From NCBI GenBank assembly GCA_035540375.1, contig DATLGO010000030.1:1-34911 (forward strand): DNA of 34,911 bases, read 5' to 3'. Source of the DNA: Candidatus Thermoplasmatota archaeon (GTDB lineage: Archaea > Thermoplasmatota > SW-10-69-26 > JACQPN01 > JAJPHT01). The notes under the pieces were generated by a model, which saw only the letters and a list, made by a program, of their open reading frames with translations, made no database searches and was not told the DNA's origin. Numbering within the stretch: position 1 is the first letter of the stretch; each line of letters starts with the position of its first letter. The position numbers were made by a program, and so were the translations under genes. Positions 7,447 through 16,193 of the stretch are shown here, in pieces.

Positions 7447-9156
7447 ATGGATGCCCGCCACGGTGCCGTGATCATCCTCGTCATGCTGCTTGCCGTCCCC
7501 GGGGCCGAGGCCGCGGCGATGACGCTTCGCGCCGAATACGCCGTCAAGACCGGTCTCGAGACCCGCGAGCGCGACCGGCTCGCGCTCGACGGGATGGGCC
7601 AGCGCAACTGCCTCGATCTTCCGGCCTCCGCCGAGGCTCCCGCGCGGGCCGGATGCGAGTTCGTTTCGACGGGCGTGGCCTATCCGCCGACGGGCATCCG
7701 CGTCCTCGACGCGGTGCTCTTCGGCGTCGGCGTGAGCGACCCCGTGGGGAGCGCGAAGGCCGTCGCCGCGAACCCGACCGGAAACGTGACGGCGCCCGTG
7801 AAGGACGCGAACCGCGGCATGAGCGCTCACCGCGCGACGGACGGCGACGCGCCCGAGGTCATCCTCCCCGGCCGCAGCCAGCTGTGGGCGTGGCATGGGC
7901 GATGGAACGACCTCGACGACGACGGCGACGTCGACGTCGCGATCTGGAACGGCGGGACCCGTCCGCGCAACGAGTGGGCGGTGGACGTGAACACGCCGCT
8001 CGTCGCGTACGTCGAGCCCGGAAGCCACCCCTCGTTCACGAACTTCCACCGGCCCGACGCGTACGCGCCCGATCTCTACCTCGTCTACGAATCCGACGAC
8101 CTCGCGCACGCGTCGGGCGGCGACGCGGGCCTCCGCGTGAGCGGCCCCACGAAGGCGGGCATCCCGTATTCCGTGATGGTCACGGGCTCGCTCTTCGAAG
8201 CCATCACGGTAGCGACCGTGAGCGATCCCATCTTCGCGCCGAGCCCCGGCGGCAAGCCGTACACGCCGCGCTCCACGTCGCTCGTGGACATCGATCGGTA
8301 TGCGGTCGGCGCGCCGGGCCCGCTCGTCCAGCTCTACAACGGCGCGCTCGCCTCCGCGCTCGCGCCGTACACGACGCCCTCCCTCGGCTACTGCCCGAAC
8401 GCGTGCCGACCGGGACCCATGTCCTTCGCGGACACGCCGCTCGAAGGTCCTGCGCACGCCGCCATGGCGGGCCTCTTCGCGCCCTACCCCAAGGAGTGGC
8501 TCGAAGGCAGCCTCTCCACGAACGCGGGCCGTCAAGAGGCGTACCGCGCGGGTTACACCGACTGGATCGATCTGCATCCGCGCTGGTCGCCTGTGGGCGG
8601 CGGGCTCGCGACGCGCTCCTCGCCGCTCGCGGGCCGCGCCGCGGACGGCGGGCAGGCGATGATGCCGGGCGTCCTCACCGTGGAGATCCGCCTCGGCCTC
8701 TGGAGCGACCTCGACGCCGACGGTTTCGTGGGCTCCGCGCGCGCCGGCGACCCGTACCACGGCGGAAGCCGGCCGATCGCGGACGACTACGAGGACACGC
8801 GCGGCGAATTCTACGGGACCTTCGCCGTCGCGCCCGGCGGTCGCACGGCGCTCGCCACCATCTCGGTGGATCTCGTCCCCGACACGGTGTGGGGAGACGG
8901 GGTCGTCCCGATCAACATGAACGGCGTGCCTGAGATGCCGGTCGAGGGCTCGCAGCCCATCCGCATCGCCGCGGCCCGCGACGAGAGCGCTCCGGGCTAC
9001 TATTCCGCCTGGTCGGGCGTGCTCATGGTCCACGGATCCCCCGCCTTCACGATCTGCACGAGCGACATCGAGATGCTCCGCGCGCTCGGCGCGAACGAGG
9101 AACGCATCCCGCTCAAGGACTGCGACCGGATTGGCGCGTGGGACGGGCGTCCATGA
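7447..9156 (+). CDS. Secreted paired-cysteine family protein B
   Basis: 569 residues, and the closest relative of A: long stretches are nearly identical (GYCPNACRPGP, SFADTPLEGP, EPGSHPSFTNFHRPD, LSTNAGR). The signal peptide is MDARHGAVIILVMLLAVPGAEA. The six cysteines fall at the same places as in A (55, 70, 316, 320, then the C-terminal CTS and DCD). The first acidic loop is WNDLDDDGDVDV, the second WSDLDADGFVGSARAGDPY. One proline-rich region before the second loop is shared with A only. The start ATG follows GGAGGC. The stop codon overlaps the start of gene C by ATGA, so B and C are surely cotranscribed. A and B look like the youngest duplication in the array. Confidence 0.92.
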   Translation: MDARHGAVIILVMLLAVPGAEAAAMTLRAEYAVKTGLETRERDRLALDGMGQRNCLDLPASAEAPARAGCEFVSTGVAYPPTGIRVLDAVLFGVGVSDPVGSAKAVAANPTGNVTAPVKDANRGMSAHRATDGDAPEVILPGRSQLWAWHGRWNDLDDDGDVDVAIWNGGTRPRNEWAVDVNTPLVAYVEPGSHPSFTNFHRPDAYAPDLYLVYESDDLAHASGGDAGLRVSGPTKAGIPYSVMVTGSLFEAITVATVSDPIFAPSPGGKPYTPRSTSLVDIDRYAVGAPGPLVQLYNGALASALAPYTTPSLGYCPNACRPGPMSFADTPLEGPAHAAMAGLFAPYPKEWLEGSLSTNAGRQEAYRAGYTDWIDLHPRWSPVGGGLATRSSPLAGRAADGGQAMMPGVLTVEIRLGLWSDLDADGFVGSARAGDPYHGGSRPIADDYEDTRGEFYGTFAVAPGGRTALATISVDLVPDTVWGDGVVPINMNGVPEMPVEGSQPIRIAAARDESAPGYYSAWSGVLMVHGSPAFTICTSDIEMLRALGANEERIPLKDCDRIGAWDGRP

Positions 9157-10868
9157 GCGCCCCGCGCGTCGCCCTCGTCGCGCTCGCGCTCCTCGCCTCG
9201 CCCGCGCTCGCGCAGGTGAGCGTGCCCGCCGACCTCGACCTCAAGGTGGGTTACGAGCGCGCGGAGCCTGGCCGCATCGAGCTCGACGCCGCGGGACAGA
9301 TGAACTGCCTCGGCCCGAACGATCCCGCGTCGCGCTGCGCGCCGGCCCCGACGGGACGCGCGCATCCCGCGACCGCGACGCTCGTTCTCGACAACGTGTA
9401 CCAGAGCGACGGCGCGACGGACCCTGCGGGTTCCGCGGCCGTCGTCCTCGTCTCGCCGTCCGAGAACGCGGACGCGCCGGTCATGGACGTCTCGCGCGGC
9501 GCCAATTGGCATCGCGCGACCGGCGGCGAGGTGCCGGACGTCATCGTGCCCGGCCGCGGGTACTTCCTCTCCTGGCACGGGCGATGGAGCGACGCGAACG
9601 GCGACGGCGTCGCGCAGGTCCGCTGGCACTCGTCGCGCGGTCCCACGGACCCGCGGCCCTCGAACGAGTGGGTTCCGGACGATACCGGCGGAATCGTGAG
9701 CTACATCGAGCCGGGCGCGCATCCCGTCGCAACGAGCCGCGTGCGCCCGGCCGAGGCGACGCCGGACCTCGTCTACCGCTACGTCGTCATCGAGATGGTC
9801 CACAAGCCCGCAGGCGACGTCGACGGCCGCGTGCTCTTCGTGGACGGTTCCCTCTTCCGCGCGATGACCGTCGAGACGGTCACGCACGCGCATCTTGCGC
9901 CGAGCCCGGACGGCCAAAAGCCCTTCACGGCGTCGACGACGTCGCTCGTGGACGTCGACCGCTACGCGGCCGTCGCTCCCGCGCCCGTCGCGGGCGCGTA
10001 CCGGGCGACCCTCGGGCCCGCCGCGGACGCGATCGGAAGCCCGAGCGTCGGGCTCTGCCCGAACGCCTGCCGCCCCGGCCCCGTGCCGCTCGGCGCGACG
10101 CCCGTCGCGGGTCCCGCCGGCGAGGTCCAGGCCGCGGTCTGGGCCCCGTATCCGCGCGAGTGGGAGGCCGGAAGCGGGTCGACCCGCGCGGGCCTCCACG
10201 AGGAGCACGTCGCGGGCTACGAGGCCTGGATCGACCTGCGGCTCTTCTACGCGGCGTGGGGCGGTCTCGCCGCGGGCGAGGCCGGGCCGCTCCCCGGACG
10301 CGGCGCCGACGGCTCGCCGAGCATGCTCCCCGGCGTCCTCGCGTGGGAGGTGTGGACGGGCGTGTGGAAGGATCTCGACGGCGACGGCCACATCGGATCC
10401 GCGAAACCCGGCGATCCCTACGAGGGCGGCACGCGGCCCATCGCGGACGACTACGCGAATCCCGTGGGCGAGTTCTTCGGCCACTGGCCGACGACTGACG
10501 CGGGCCACCTCGTGCAGACGGTGTACGTGGAGGTCCGGCCCACGACGACGTGGGGGGCCGGAGCGTTCATCCTCGCCGACGGCGCCGGCAACCCCACCTG
10601 CGAAGGCCCCGGCCTCTCGTCGACGTGCTACACCTCGGGCGCCGTGCTCCTTGCGGGGTCGACCCCCGTGAGGCTGTACGGCATCTTCGAAAGCGAGACG
10701 CCGGGTCGCTATCTCGGCCGGGCGACCCTCCTCCTCCCCGAAGGCTCGCCGGGACTCACCGCCTGCAGCCTCGCGGTCTCGCTCGAGCACGGGACGGACG
10801 GGAACCGCCGGCGCACCACGCTCGCGGACTGCGACACCCTGGCCCCCCTCGCCGACCGCGAAGAGTAG
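9153..10868 (+). CDS. Secreted paired-cysteine family protein C
   Basis: 571 residues with a short signal peptide (MSAPRVALVALALLASPALA, cut before QVS). It shares GQMNC (Cys52), Cys62, NWHRATGG, VIVPGRGYFLSWHGRWSDANGDG, YIEPGAHP, DGSLF, TSLVDVDRYA, LCPNAC, PGRGADG, WKDLDGDGHIG and DPYEGGTRPIADDY with its neighbours. It has eight cysteines, because a further pair (TCEGPGLSSTC) appears between the second loop and the C-terminal ACS/DCD pair. It begins inside the B stop codon (ATGA), so translational coupling is likely. Its own stop TAG is followed within two bases by the CTTAAG promoter of D. In the first loop Asn replaces one Asp (DANGDG), still compatible with calcium binding. Confidence 0.92.
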   Translation: MSAPRVALVALALLASPALAQVSVPADLDLKVGYERAEPGRIELDAAGQMNCLGPNDPASRCAPAPTGRAHPATATLVLDNVYQSDGATDPAGSAAVVLVSPSENADAPVMDVSRGANWHRATGGEVPDVIVPGRGYFLSWHGRWSDANGDGVAQVRWHSSRGPTDPRPSNEWVPDDTGGIVSYIEPGAHPVATSRVRPAEATPDLVYRYVVIEMVHKPAGDVDGRVLFVDGSLFRAMTVETVTHAHLAPSPDGQKPFTASTTSLVDVDRYAAVAPAPVAGAYRATLGPAADAIGSPSVGLCPNACRPGPVPLGATPVAGPAGEVQAAVWAPYPREWEAGSGSTRAGLHEEHVAGYEAWIDLRLFYAAWGGLAAGEAGPLPGRGADGSPSMLPGVLAWEVWTGVWKDLDGDGHIGSAKPGDPYEGGTRPIADDYANPVGEFFGHWPTTDAGHLVQTVYVEVRPTTTWGAGAFILADGAGNPTCEGPGLSSTCYTSGAVLLAGSTPVRLYGIFESETPGRYLGRATLLLPEGSPGLTACSLAVSLEHGTDGNRRRTTLADCDTLAPLADREE

Positions 10869-10870
10869 CG

Positions 10871-10906
10871 CTTAAGGTGTCCCACGCGGACTCGCGGCCG
10901 GGAGGC
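10871..10906 (+). promoter_or_regulatory. Promoter and leader of the D-E-F unit
   Basis: CTTAAG at 10871-10876 begins two bases after the stop of gene C. GGAGGC at 10901-10906 is six bases before the GTG at 10913. Centre-to-start spacing is 39.5 nt, the same as for units B-C and G. Confidence 0.7.
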
Positions 10907-10912
10907 TCCCTC

Positions 10913-12646
10913 GTGCACCGTGCGGTCCCGCTCCTCGTCCTCGCGCTCCTTGCGCTTTCACCCAGCCTGCCGATCGCGGCGGCGCAGGAGATCAGCGTCG
11001 TCGGCATCTCCTCCTTCTACACCCATCCCGTCCATCTCGAGGTGGACGAGCGCAACGCTCGCCAGCTCGACGCGGAGGGCCAGCGCAACTGCGCCGCCGC
11101 GGCCGAGGCCGGCGGAGGTCCCGGATGTCCGTCCGTCGTGCGGAGCAAGCGACCCTTCTCGGGCGTGCGCCTTCTCGACGCGAGCGCGATGCAGGAAGGC
11201 TCGCGCGATCCCGTGGGCGACGCCGGGACGACCGCGAACGAGCCCGGCAACTTGTTCGCCGTACCGGCGGGATTCATGCGCGGCGCCAACCCGCGGGCGG
11301 CCTCGGGCGGCGAGGCCGAGGAGATCATCCTCCCCGGCCGCTACACGCTCCGCGCATGGTACGGCGTCTGGAACGACACCAACGGCGACCGGGGCATCCG
11401 GATCGCCTTCGACGTCAACGGCCAGGCGACCCCGACGAACGAGTGGATTCCCGAGCGCGAGGCGACGCTCGTCGCGTACATCGAGCCAGGGTCGCGCCCC
11501 GGCCTCATGTCCTCGTCGCGCGGTCATGCGGACGCGCCGGACGTCACGCTCCTGCACGACTACTCGAACCATGCGCACGCCCAGGCGGGCGAAGGCTACG
11601 TCGGCATCGGCCTGAGCCCCGTCGTCTTCCTCGACGGGTCGCTCCTCCAGAGCGTGCGGACGACCACCGTCGCCGAAGCCATCCTCCAACCCGACGGCGA
11701 GCGCCCCTACACGCTCACGGACGCGTCGCTCGTCGACATCGACGTCGCGGCCGCCGCCGCGCCCGGCCCCGTCGCGGATATCTTCGGGGCGACGCTCGCG
11801 ACGCCCGTGAACGCGATCGGGAGCCCCTCCGTGGGTTCGTGTCCAGGCGAGTGCCGCATCGGGCCCTCCTTCGCGACGGGCACCGCGCTCGAGGGCCCCG
11901 TCGGCGCCCTCGCGGCCGGCCAGTACGTGCCGCCGGCGCGCGAATGGCTGCCGGGAAGCGGCGCCTCGAACGCGGGTCGGCGCGCGGAGTACAATGCGAG
12001 CTACACGCCCTGGGCGGACCTCGCGGCCGCGTGGGCCCCATGGAGCGGGTCCGCGTCGCGCTTCGCGGGTCCCGTGCCGGGCCGCGCCGCGGACGGGCGC
12101 GCCTCCGCGATGCCCGGGGTCCTGGTGTTCCACGCGTGGGTCGGTCTCTGGAAGGACCTCGACGGCGACGGCTTCGTCGGCGCTCCGGGCGAGGACCCCT
12201 ACGCGGGCGGCACGCGCCCGACGCCGGACGCCTACGCGGACCCGCGGGGCGAATTCCACGGCATCTACCCGACCTCGCCCGAAAGTCCTGCGCGCGCGTG
12301 GAACGTCGCGCTCACGCTCACGCCGGACTCCGATTGGTCGGGTGTCGTGGTGCTCGACAACTTCTACGGCTCGGTGAAGTGCGGGAACGAGATGCTCCTC
12401 GACGGCATCTTCTCGTGCCTCAAGCCCGGGCTCTGGGGCGTGCACGGCAGCGCTCCGCTGCAATTCTCCCTGCACCTGGTCGCGGCCGAGCCGGGCCGCC
12501 TCGTCTCTTCGAGCGCGCTCCTCCTGCCCACCGGCTCGCCGGGCTTCACCGCCTGCATGGCGCCCGCCTACCTCCGCCACGGCGTGAACGAGGCGGAGTG
12601 GGTCCACGACTGCGACGTCGTCGCGCGATGGGAGGGTCACCCGTGA
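10913..12646 (+). CDS. Secreted paired-cysteine family protein D
   Basis: 577 residues from a GTG start, with signal peptide VHRAVPLLVLALLALSPSLPIAAA. This is a diverged member. GQRNC (Cys60) and Cys72, YIEPGSRP, DGSLLQ, ASLVDIDV, SCPGEC, SNAGRRAEY, WKDLDGDGFVG and DPYAGGTRP are kept. The HRATGG block has become PRAASGG without the His, and the first acidic loop is WNDTNGDRGIRI, missing one Asp, so this site may be weak. The extra cysteine pair has the wide form KC...SC (KCGNEMLLDGIFSC), giving eight cysteines. The start follows GGAGGC; a longer upstream reading frame is open but has no signal peptide. The stop overlaps gene E by GTGA. Confidence 0.92.
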   Translation: MHRAVPLLVLALLALSPSLPIAAAQEISVVGISSFYTHPVHLEVDERNARQLDAEGQRNCAAAAEAGGGPGCPSVVRSKRPFSGVRLLDASAMQEGSRDPVGDAGTTANEPGNLFAVPAGFMRGANPRAASGGEAEEIILPGRYTLRAWYGVWNDTNGDRGIRIAFDVNGQATPTNEWIPEREATLVAYIEPGSRPGLMSSSRGHADAPDVTLLHDYSNHAHAQAGEGYVGIGLSPVVFLDGSLLQSVRTTTVAEAILQPDGERPYTLTDASLVDIDVAAAAAPGPVADIFGATLATPVNAIGSPSVGSCPGECRIGPSFATGTALEGPVGALAAGQYVPPAREWLPGSGASNAGRRAEYNASYTPWADLAAAWAPWSGSASRFAGPVPGRAADGRASAMPGVLVFHAWVGLWKDLDGDGFVGAPGEDPYAGGTRPTPDAYADPRGEFHGIYPTSPESPARAWNVALTLTPDSDWSGVVVLDNFYGSVKCGNEMLLDGIFSCLKPGLWGVHGSAPLQFSLHLVAAEPGRLVSSSALLLPTGSPGFTACMAPAYLRHGVNEAEWVHDCDVVARWEGHP

Positions 12647-14382
12647 CCCGACGCGTCGTCGCCCTCGTCGCGCTTCTCGCGATGACGCCCGTCGCGACGG
12701 CCATCATCGACGAGTTCGTCGCGACGTCCCCGATCGAGGCGCCGTACCGCGTCCGCCTCTCGTTCGAGGCGCGCGAGCCGCAGCGCGCCGCGCTCGCCCT
12801 CCTCGGCCAGCGCAATTGCGTGGAGGAGGCGGCCGCCGGCGGCTCCGAGGCATGCCCCTCGCGCCCGACCGGCGAGCTGTACCCGACCGTGGGCGTCCGC
12901 ATCCTCGACGCCGTCTACCATGGCGAAGGCCCGTCGGACCCCTCGAGCGGCGCCGAGAAGGCCTCCCGCGACGGCACCAATGCCACGGGCTACGTCCTCG
13001 CGGACGTCTTCCGCGGCTCGAACACGCACCGCGGCACGGACGGCGAGGCGCCCGAGGTCATCCTCCCGGGCCGCGCCGTCCTGCGCGCCTGGCACGGGTA
13101 CTGGAGCGATCTCGACGACGACGGCGACGCCGACGTGGATTGGAACGCCTGGAAGCCGAGACCCGGCAACGAGTTCGTCGGCGTGCGCGGCGAGGTCGCC
13201 TCGTACATCGACCCGGGAAGCCGCCCCACGCTCACGAGCACGTGGCGGCCCGGCGACGACGCGCCCGACGTGTTCTACCGCTTCGACATCTATTCGCAGG
13301 CCTACCAGGTGGTCGGCGAGTCCGCGCACAACGCGCACCTCGCGCCCATCGTGTTCATCGACGGATCGCTCCTGCAGACGATCGTCATCGTCACGGTCAC
13401 GGACCCCGTGTTCGCGCCCGACGGCCTCGGTCGCCCGTACACGCCGGGCGCGACGTCGCTTGCGGACGTCGATCGTTACCCCGCGGCCGCTCCCGGATCC
13501 GTCAGCGCGCTCTACGCGGCGACGCTCGCGAAGCCCGTGAACGACCTCGGCTCGCCGAGCCTCGGACTCTGCCCCGGCGGATGCGCCGTGGGTCCGTTCG
13601 CGCCGCCCGAGCCGCTCGCGGGGCCCGCCGGCGCCGCGTGGAGCCTGGGCTACGCCCGCACCCTCCCCGAATGGGACGAGGCGAGCAATTCGACGGCGGC
13701 CGGCCGGCGCGCGGATTACGTCGCGCGTCCCACGCCGTGGGTCGACCTCCGCCTCCTCACGTCGCCCGGTCCCGGTCCCGCTTCGCTCGCGGCCGGGCCT
13801 CTCGTCGGCCGCGACGCGACGGGCGCCCCGGCCCCCGCGCCGGGCTTCGTGGCGCTCGAGGTGTGGTACGGCCTGTGGCACGATCTCGACGGCGACGGCT
13901 TCATCGGCGACGCGGGGGAGGACCCTTACGCGGCGGGCGCGCGACCCTCGCCCGACGACTACGCGCAGGCCGCGGGCGAGTTCATCGGCCGCTTCCCGAC
14001 CGCCACGGCGTCGACCACGGCGGAAGTGTTCGCCGTCAAGATGGTGGCGCGGCCGCTTGCGACCTGGGGCGCCGGCGTCGGGCTTTTCGACCGGGAAGGG
14101 CTCCCCATCTGTCCGGGCCGGACGCAGCGGACGAACGTCGCCGACTGCCGCGCGAACGGCGCCCTCCACACGGGCGACAAGCCCTTGAACCTCACGGCCC
14201 TCTCGAGCATGACCGACCGCGGACGCTACCGCGGGGGACATACGCTCTTCTTCCCCGCCGGATCGCCCGGCTTCGAGGTGTGCGTCGCGGCCGTCTACCT
14301 GCGGCACGGACCGATCGAGGATCCGCGCGTGGATCGCGTCGCCGACTGTGACGTCTTCGGACGCTGGGGGGAGGCCCTGTGA
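12643..14382 (+). CDS. Secreted paired-cysteine family protein E
   Basis: 579 residues from the GTG at 12643, which overlaps the D stop as GTGA and has GGAGGGT a few bases upstream; an in-frame ATG at 12628 is less likely. The signal peptide is VTRRVVALVALLAMTPVATA. Cys59 (GQRNC), Cys71, LCPGGC, the extra pair ICPG...DC, and the C-terminal VCVA/DCDVF make eight cysteines. This protein shows the internal duplication most clearly: PGRAVLRAWHGYWSDLDDDG in the first half aligns without gaps to PGFVALEVWYGLWHDLDGDG in the second, with 11 of 20 positions identical. NEW is replaced by NEF. It is the middle gene of the D-E-F unit. Confidence 0.92.
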   Translation: MTRRVVALVALLAMTPVATAIIDEFVATSPIEAPYRVRLSFEAREPQRAALALLGQRNCVEEAAAGGSEACPSRPTGELYPTVGVRILDAVYHGEGPSDPSSGAEKASRDGTNATGYVLADVFRGSNTHRGTDGEAPEVILPGRAVLRAWHGYWSDLDDDGDADVDWNAWKPRPGNEFVGVRGEVASYIDPGSRPTLTSTWRPGDDAPDVFYRFDIYSQAYQVVGESAHNAHLAPIVFIDGSLLQTIVIVTVTDPVFAPDGLGRPYTPGATSLADVDRYPAAAPGSVSALYAATLAKPVNDLGSPSLGLCPGGCAVGPFAPPEPLAGPAGAAWSLGYARTLPEWDEASNSTAAGRRADYVARPTPWVDLRLLTSPGPGPASLAAGPLVGRDATGAPAPAPGFVALEVWYGLWHDLDGDGFIGDAGEDPYAAGARPSPDDYAQAAGEFIGRFPTATASTTAEVFAVKMVARPLATWGAGVGLFDREGLPICPGRTQRTNVADCRANGALHTGDKPLNLTALSSMTDRGRYRGGHTLFFPAGSPGFEVCVAAVYLRHGPIEDPRVDRVADCDVFGRWGEAL

Positions 14383-16127
14383 AACGCGGCGCGCTCGTCC
14401 TCGCGGCGCTGGTTCTCGTCGGGGCCGCGGCGCCCGCGGGCGCAAGCCTCCTCGACCTGCTGCGCGTGAAGCCGTGGACCGGCCCCTACACGCTCGACAT
14501 GACGGGCGAGGTGAGGGAGCCGAACCGTCTCGACCTCGACGCGGCGGGTCAGCGCAACTGTGTCGCCTCGGCCCGCGAGGGCGGGACGCCGGCGTGTCCC
14601 CCGACGGCGACGAACGCGAAGCTTCCGGTCGCGGGCGTGCTCATGCTGGACGCGACGTACTTCGCTCCCGGTCCCACCGAGCCCAAGTCCGCGGTCGAGT
14701 CGTTCGTCGAACAGCCGACGACGCAGTCGGGCATGCTCATCGCGGAGCCGACGCGGGGTACGAATCCGCACCGCGCGACGGGCGGCCTCGCGCCGGACGT
14801 CGTCTGGCCCGGCATCGGCCATTTCCGCGCGTGGTACGGTCGATGGAACGACACGGACGGGGACGGTCGCGTGCGCGTCTCCGGGGCCGCGCAGTCGAAT
14901 CCGCCGCCCGACAACGAGTGGGTCGGCGTCGCGGACGCGCCCCTCGTGGCGTTCATCGAGCCGGGTTCGCGCCCCGCGGTCACGAGCACCTCGCGCCCCG
15001 CGCCCTACGAGCCCGACATCGTGTTCGCGTATGACTTCATGAGCGCGTCCTACGCGCCCGCAGCGGACGGGTTCGCGCAGTTCGACGCTTCCCCCGTCAT
15101 CTTCCCCGACGGGTCGCTCCTGCGATCCCTCCGCAGCGTCGTCGTCTCGAACCCGGTCTTCGCGCCCAGCGAGGACGGCGCGCTGCCCATGAAGCCCCAT
15201 CCGGCTTCCTTCGTGGACATCGACGTGTACCCGGCGGCCGCGCCCGCCCCCGTGGCCCTCCTCTACGGCAGCACGCTCGCGCCCCTCGTCGACGCCTTCG
15301 GAAGTCCGAGCCTCGGCCTCTGCCCCGCGGCGTGCCGTCCCGGTCCCGAGGCCGCCGCCGGAACTCCGCTCGAGCCGCTTGCGGGCCCGGCCGCGGCCTC
15401 GCTCTACGCGGCGTACGAGATCGAGCACGCGCCGGGATCCGGCGCTTCGCGCGCGGGCCGCCACGCCGAGCATCTCGACGCCTGGGCGCCCTGGCTCGAC
15501 CTCCGCATCCTGCAGGCGGCGGGCTCGGGGCCCTTCGCGGCCCTCGCCGGGCCCCTCTCGGGGCGTACGGCGGACGGGCGGATGACCGCGCTTCCCGGGA
15601 CGCATCTGGTCATCGAGGCGTGGACCGGCGCGTGGCGGGACCTCGACGGGAACGGTCGGGTCGGACGCGCGGGGGATCCGTACGCAAGCGGCGCGCGGCC
15701 CTTCGGCGACGACTATCTCGCCTCGGGCGGGGAGTTCGTCCCCTTCCGACCCGTCTCCTCGCCTTCGAGCACCGAGACCTTGCGAAGCTTCCCGGTCCGG
15801 ATCGCGCCGGACGGGGATTGGGAAGGCGGCGTCCTCCTCCTCGACGAGCTGGGCATGCCCATCTGCGGCGGCGTCGGCTCCATGCCGGGCGCGAACTGCG
15901 CGAACGGCGTCCTCGCGACGGGCGGGACCGTGATCACGATTCCCCTTTCGCACCGGCCCACGGAGGAAGGTCGCCACGTTGCGCGCTACACGCTCTTCCT
16001 CCCGGCCGGGTCGCCGGGACTCGAGGCGTGCGCGGGCCCCGTGCACGTCCGCTACGGCGCGGGCATCTCGGCCTTCGCCGAGGACGTCTCGGACTGCGAC
16101 CGCCTCGCCCGGGTCGACGCGGTCTGA
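14379..16127 (+). CDS. Secreted paired-cysteine family protein F
   Basis: 582 residues; the GTG start overlaps the E stop (GTGA). The signal peptide is VKRGALVLAALVLVGAAAPAGA. Cys61 (GQRNC), Cys73, LCPAAC, the extra pair ICGG...NC, and ACAG/DCDRL make eight cysteines. NPHRATGG, AWYGRWNDTDGDG, NEWVG, FIEPGSRP and PDGSLL are recognisable. The second loop is WRDLDGNGRVG with the shorter GDPYASGARP after it. An RVKPWTGPY segment follows the signal peptide and resembles the start of E (SPIEAPYRV), which suggests E and F share a recent ancestor. It is the last gene of its unit, 66 nt before gene G. Confidence 0.92.
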   Translation: MKRGALVLAALVLVGAAAPAGASLLDLLRVKPWTGPYTLDMTGEVREPNRLDLDAAGQRNCVASAREGGTPACPPTATNAKLPVAGVLMLDATYFAPGPTEPKSAVESFVEQPTTQSGMLIAEPTRGTNPHRATGGLAPDVVWPGIGHFRAWYGRWNDTDGDGRVRVSGAAQSNPPPDNEWVGVADAPLVAFIEPGSRPAVTSTSRPAPYEPDIVFAYDFMSASYAPAADGFAQFDASPVIFPDGSLLRSLRSVVVSNPVFAPSEDGALPMKPHPASFVDIDVYPAAAPAPVALLYGSTLAPLVDAFGSPSLGLCPAACRPGPEAAAGTPLEPLAGPAAASLYAAYEIEHAPGSGASRAGRHAEHLDAWAPWLDLRILQAAGSGPFAALAGPLSGRTADGRMTALPGTHLVIEAWTGAWRDLDGNGRVGRAGDPYASGARPFGDDYLASGGEFVPFRPVSSPSSTETLRSFPVRIAPDGDWEGGVLLLDELGMPICGGVGSMPGANCANGVLATGGTVITIPLSHRPTEEGRHVARYTLFLPAGSPGLEACAGPVHVRYGAGISAFAEDVSDCDRLARVDAV

Positions 16128-16151
16128 CGGGTCCGACCGGTGGGGGAAGCG

Positions 16152-16187
16152 CTTAAGTGCCGCCCGACCCACTGCGGAGCCGGAGGC
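16152..16187 (+). promoter_or_regulatory. Promoter and leader of gene G
   Basis: AGCGCTTAAG ends at 16157 after GGGGGA. GGAGGC is at 16182-16187, six bases before the ATG at 16194. Centre-to-start spacing is 39.5 nt. Confidence 0.7.
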
Positions 16188-16193
16188 CTCCAG

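Noticed and set aside
11125-12640. Very long open frames on both strands across the array (for example 11125-14382 read as one 1085-residue protein)
   Set aside because: The GC-rich sequence keeps several frames open. Only the frames with signal peptides and family motifs, starting after the GTGA overlaps, make sense.
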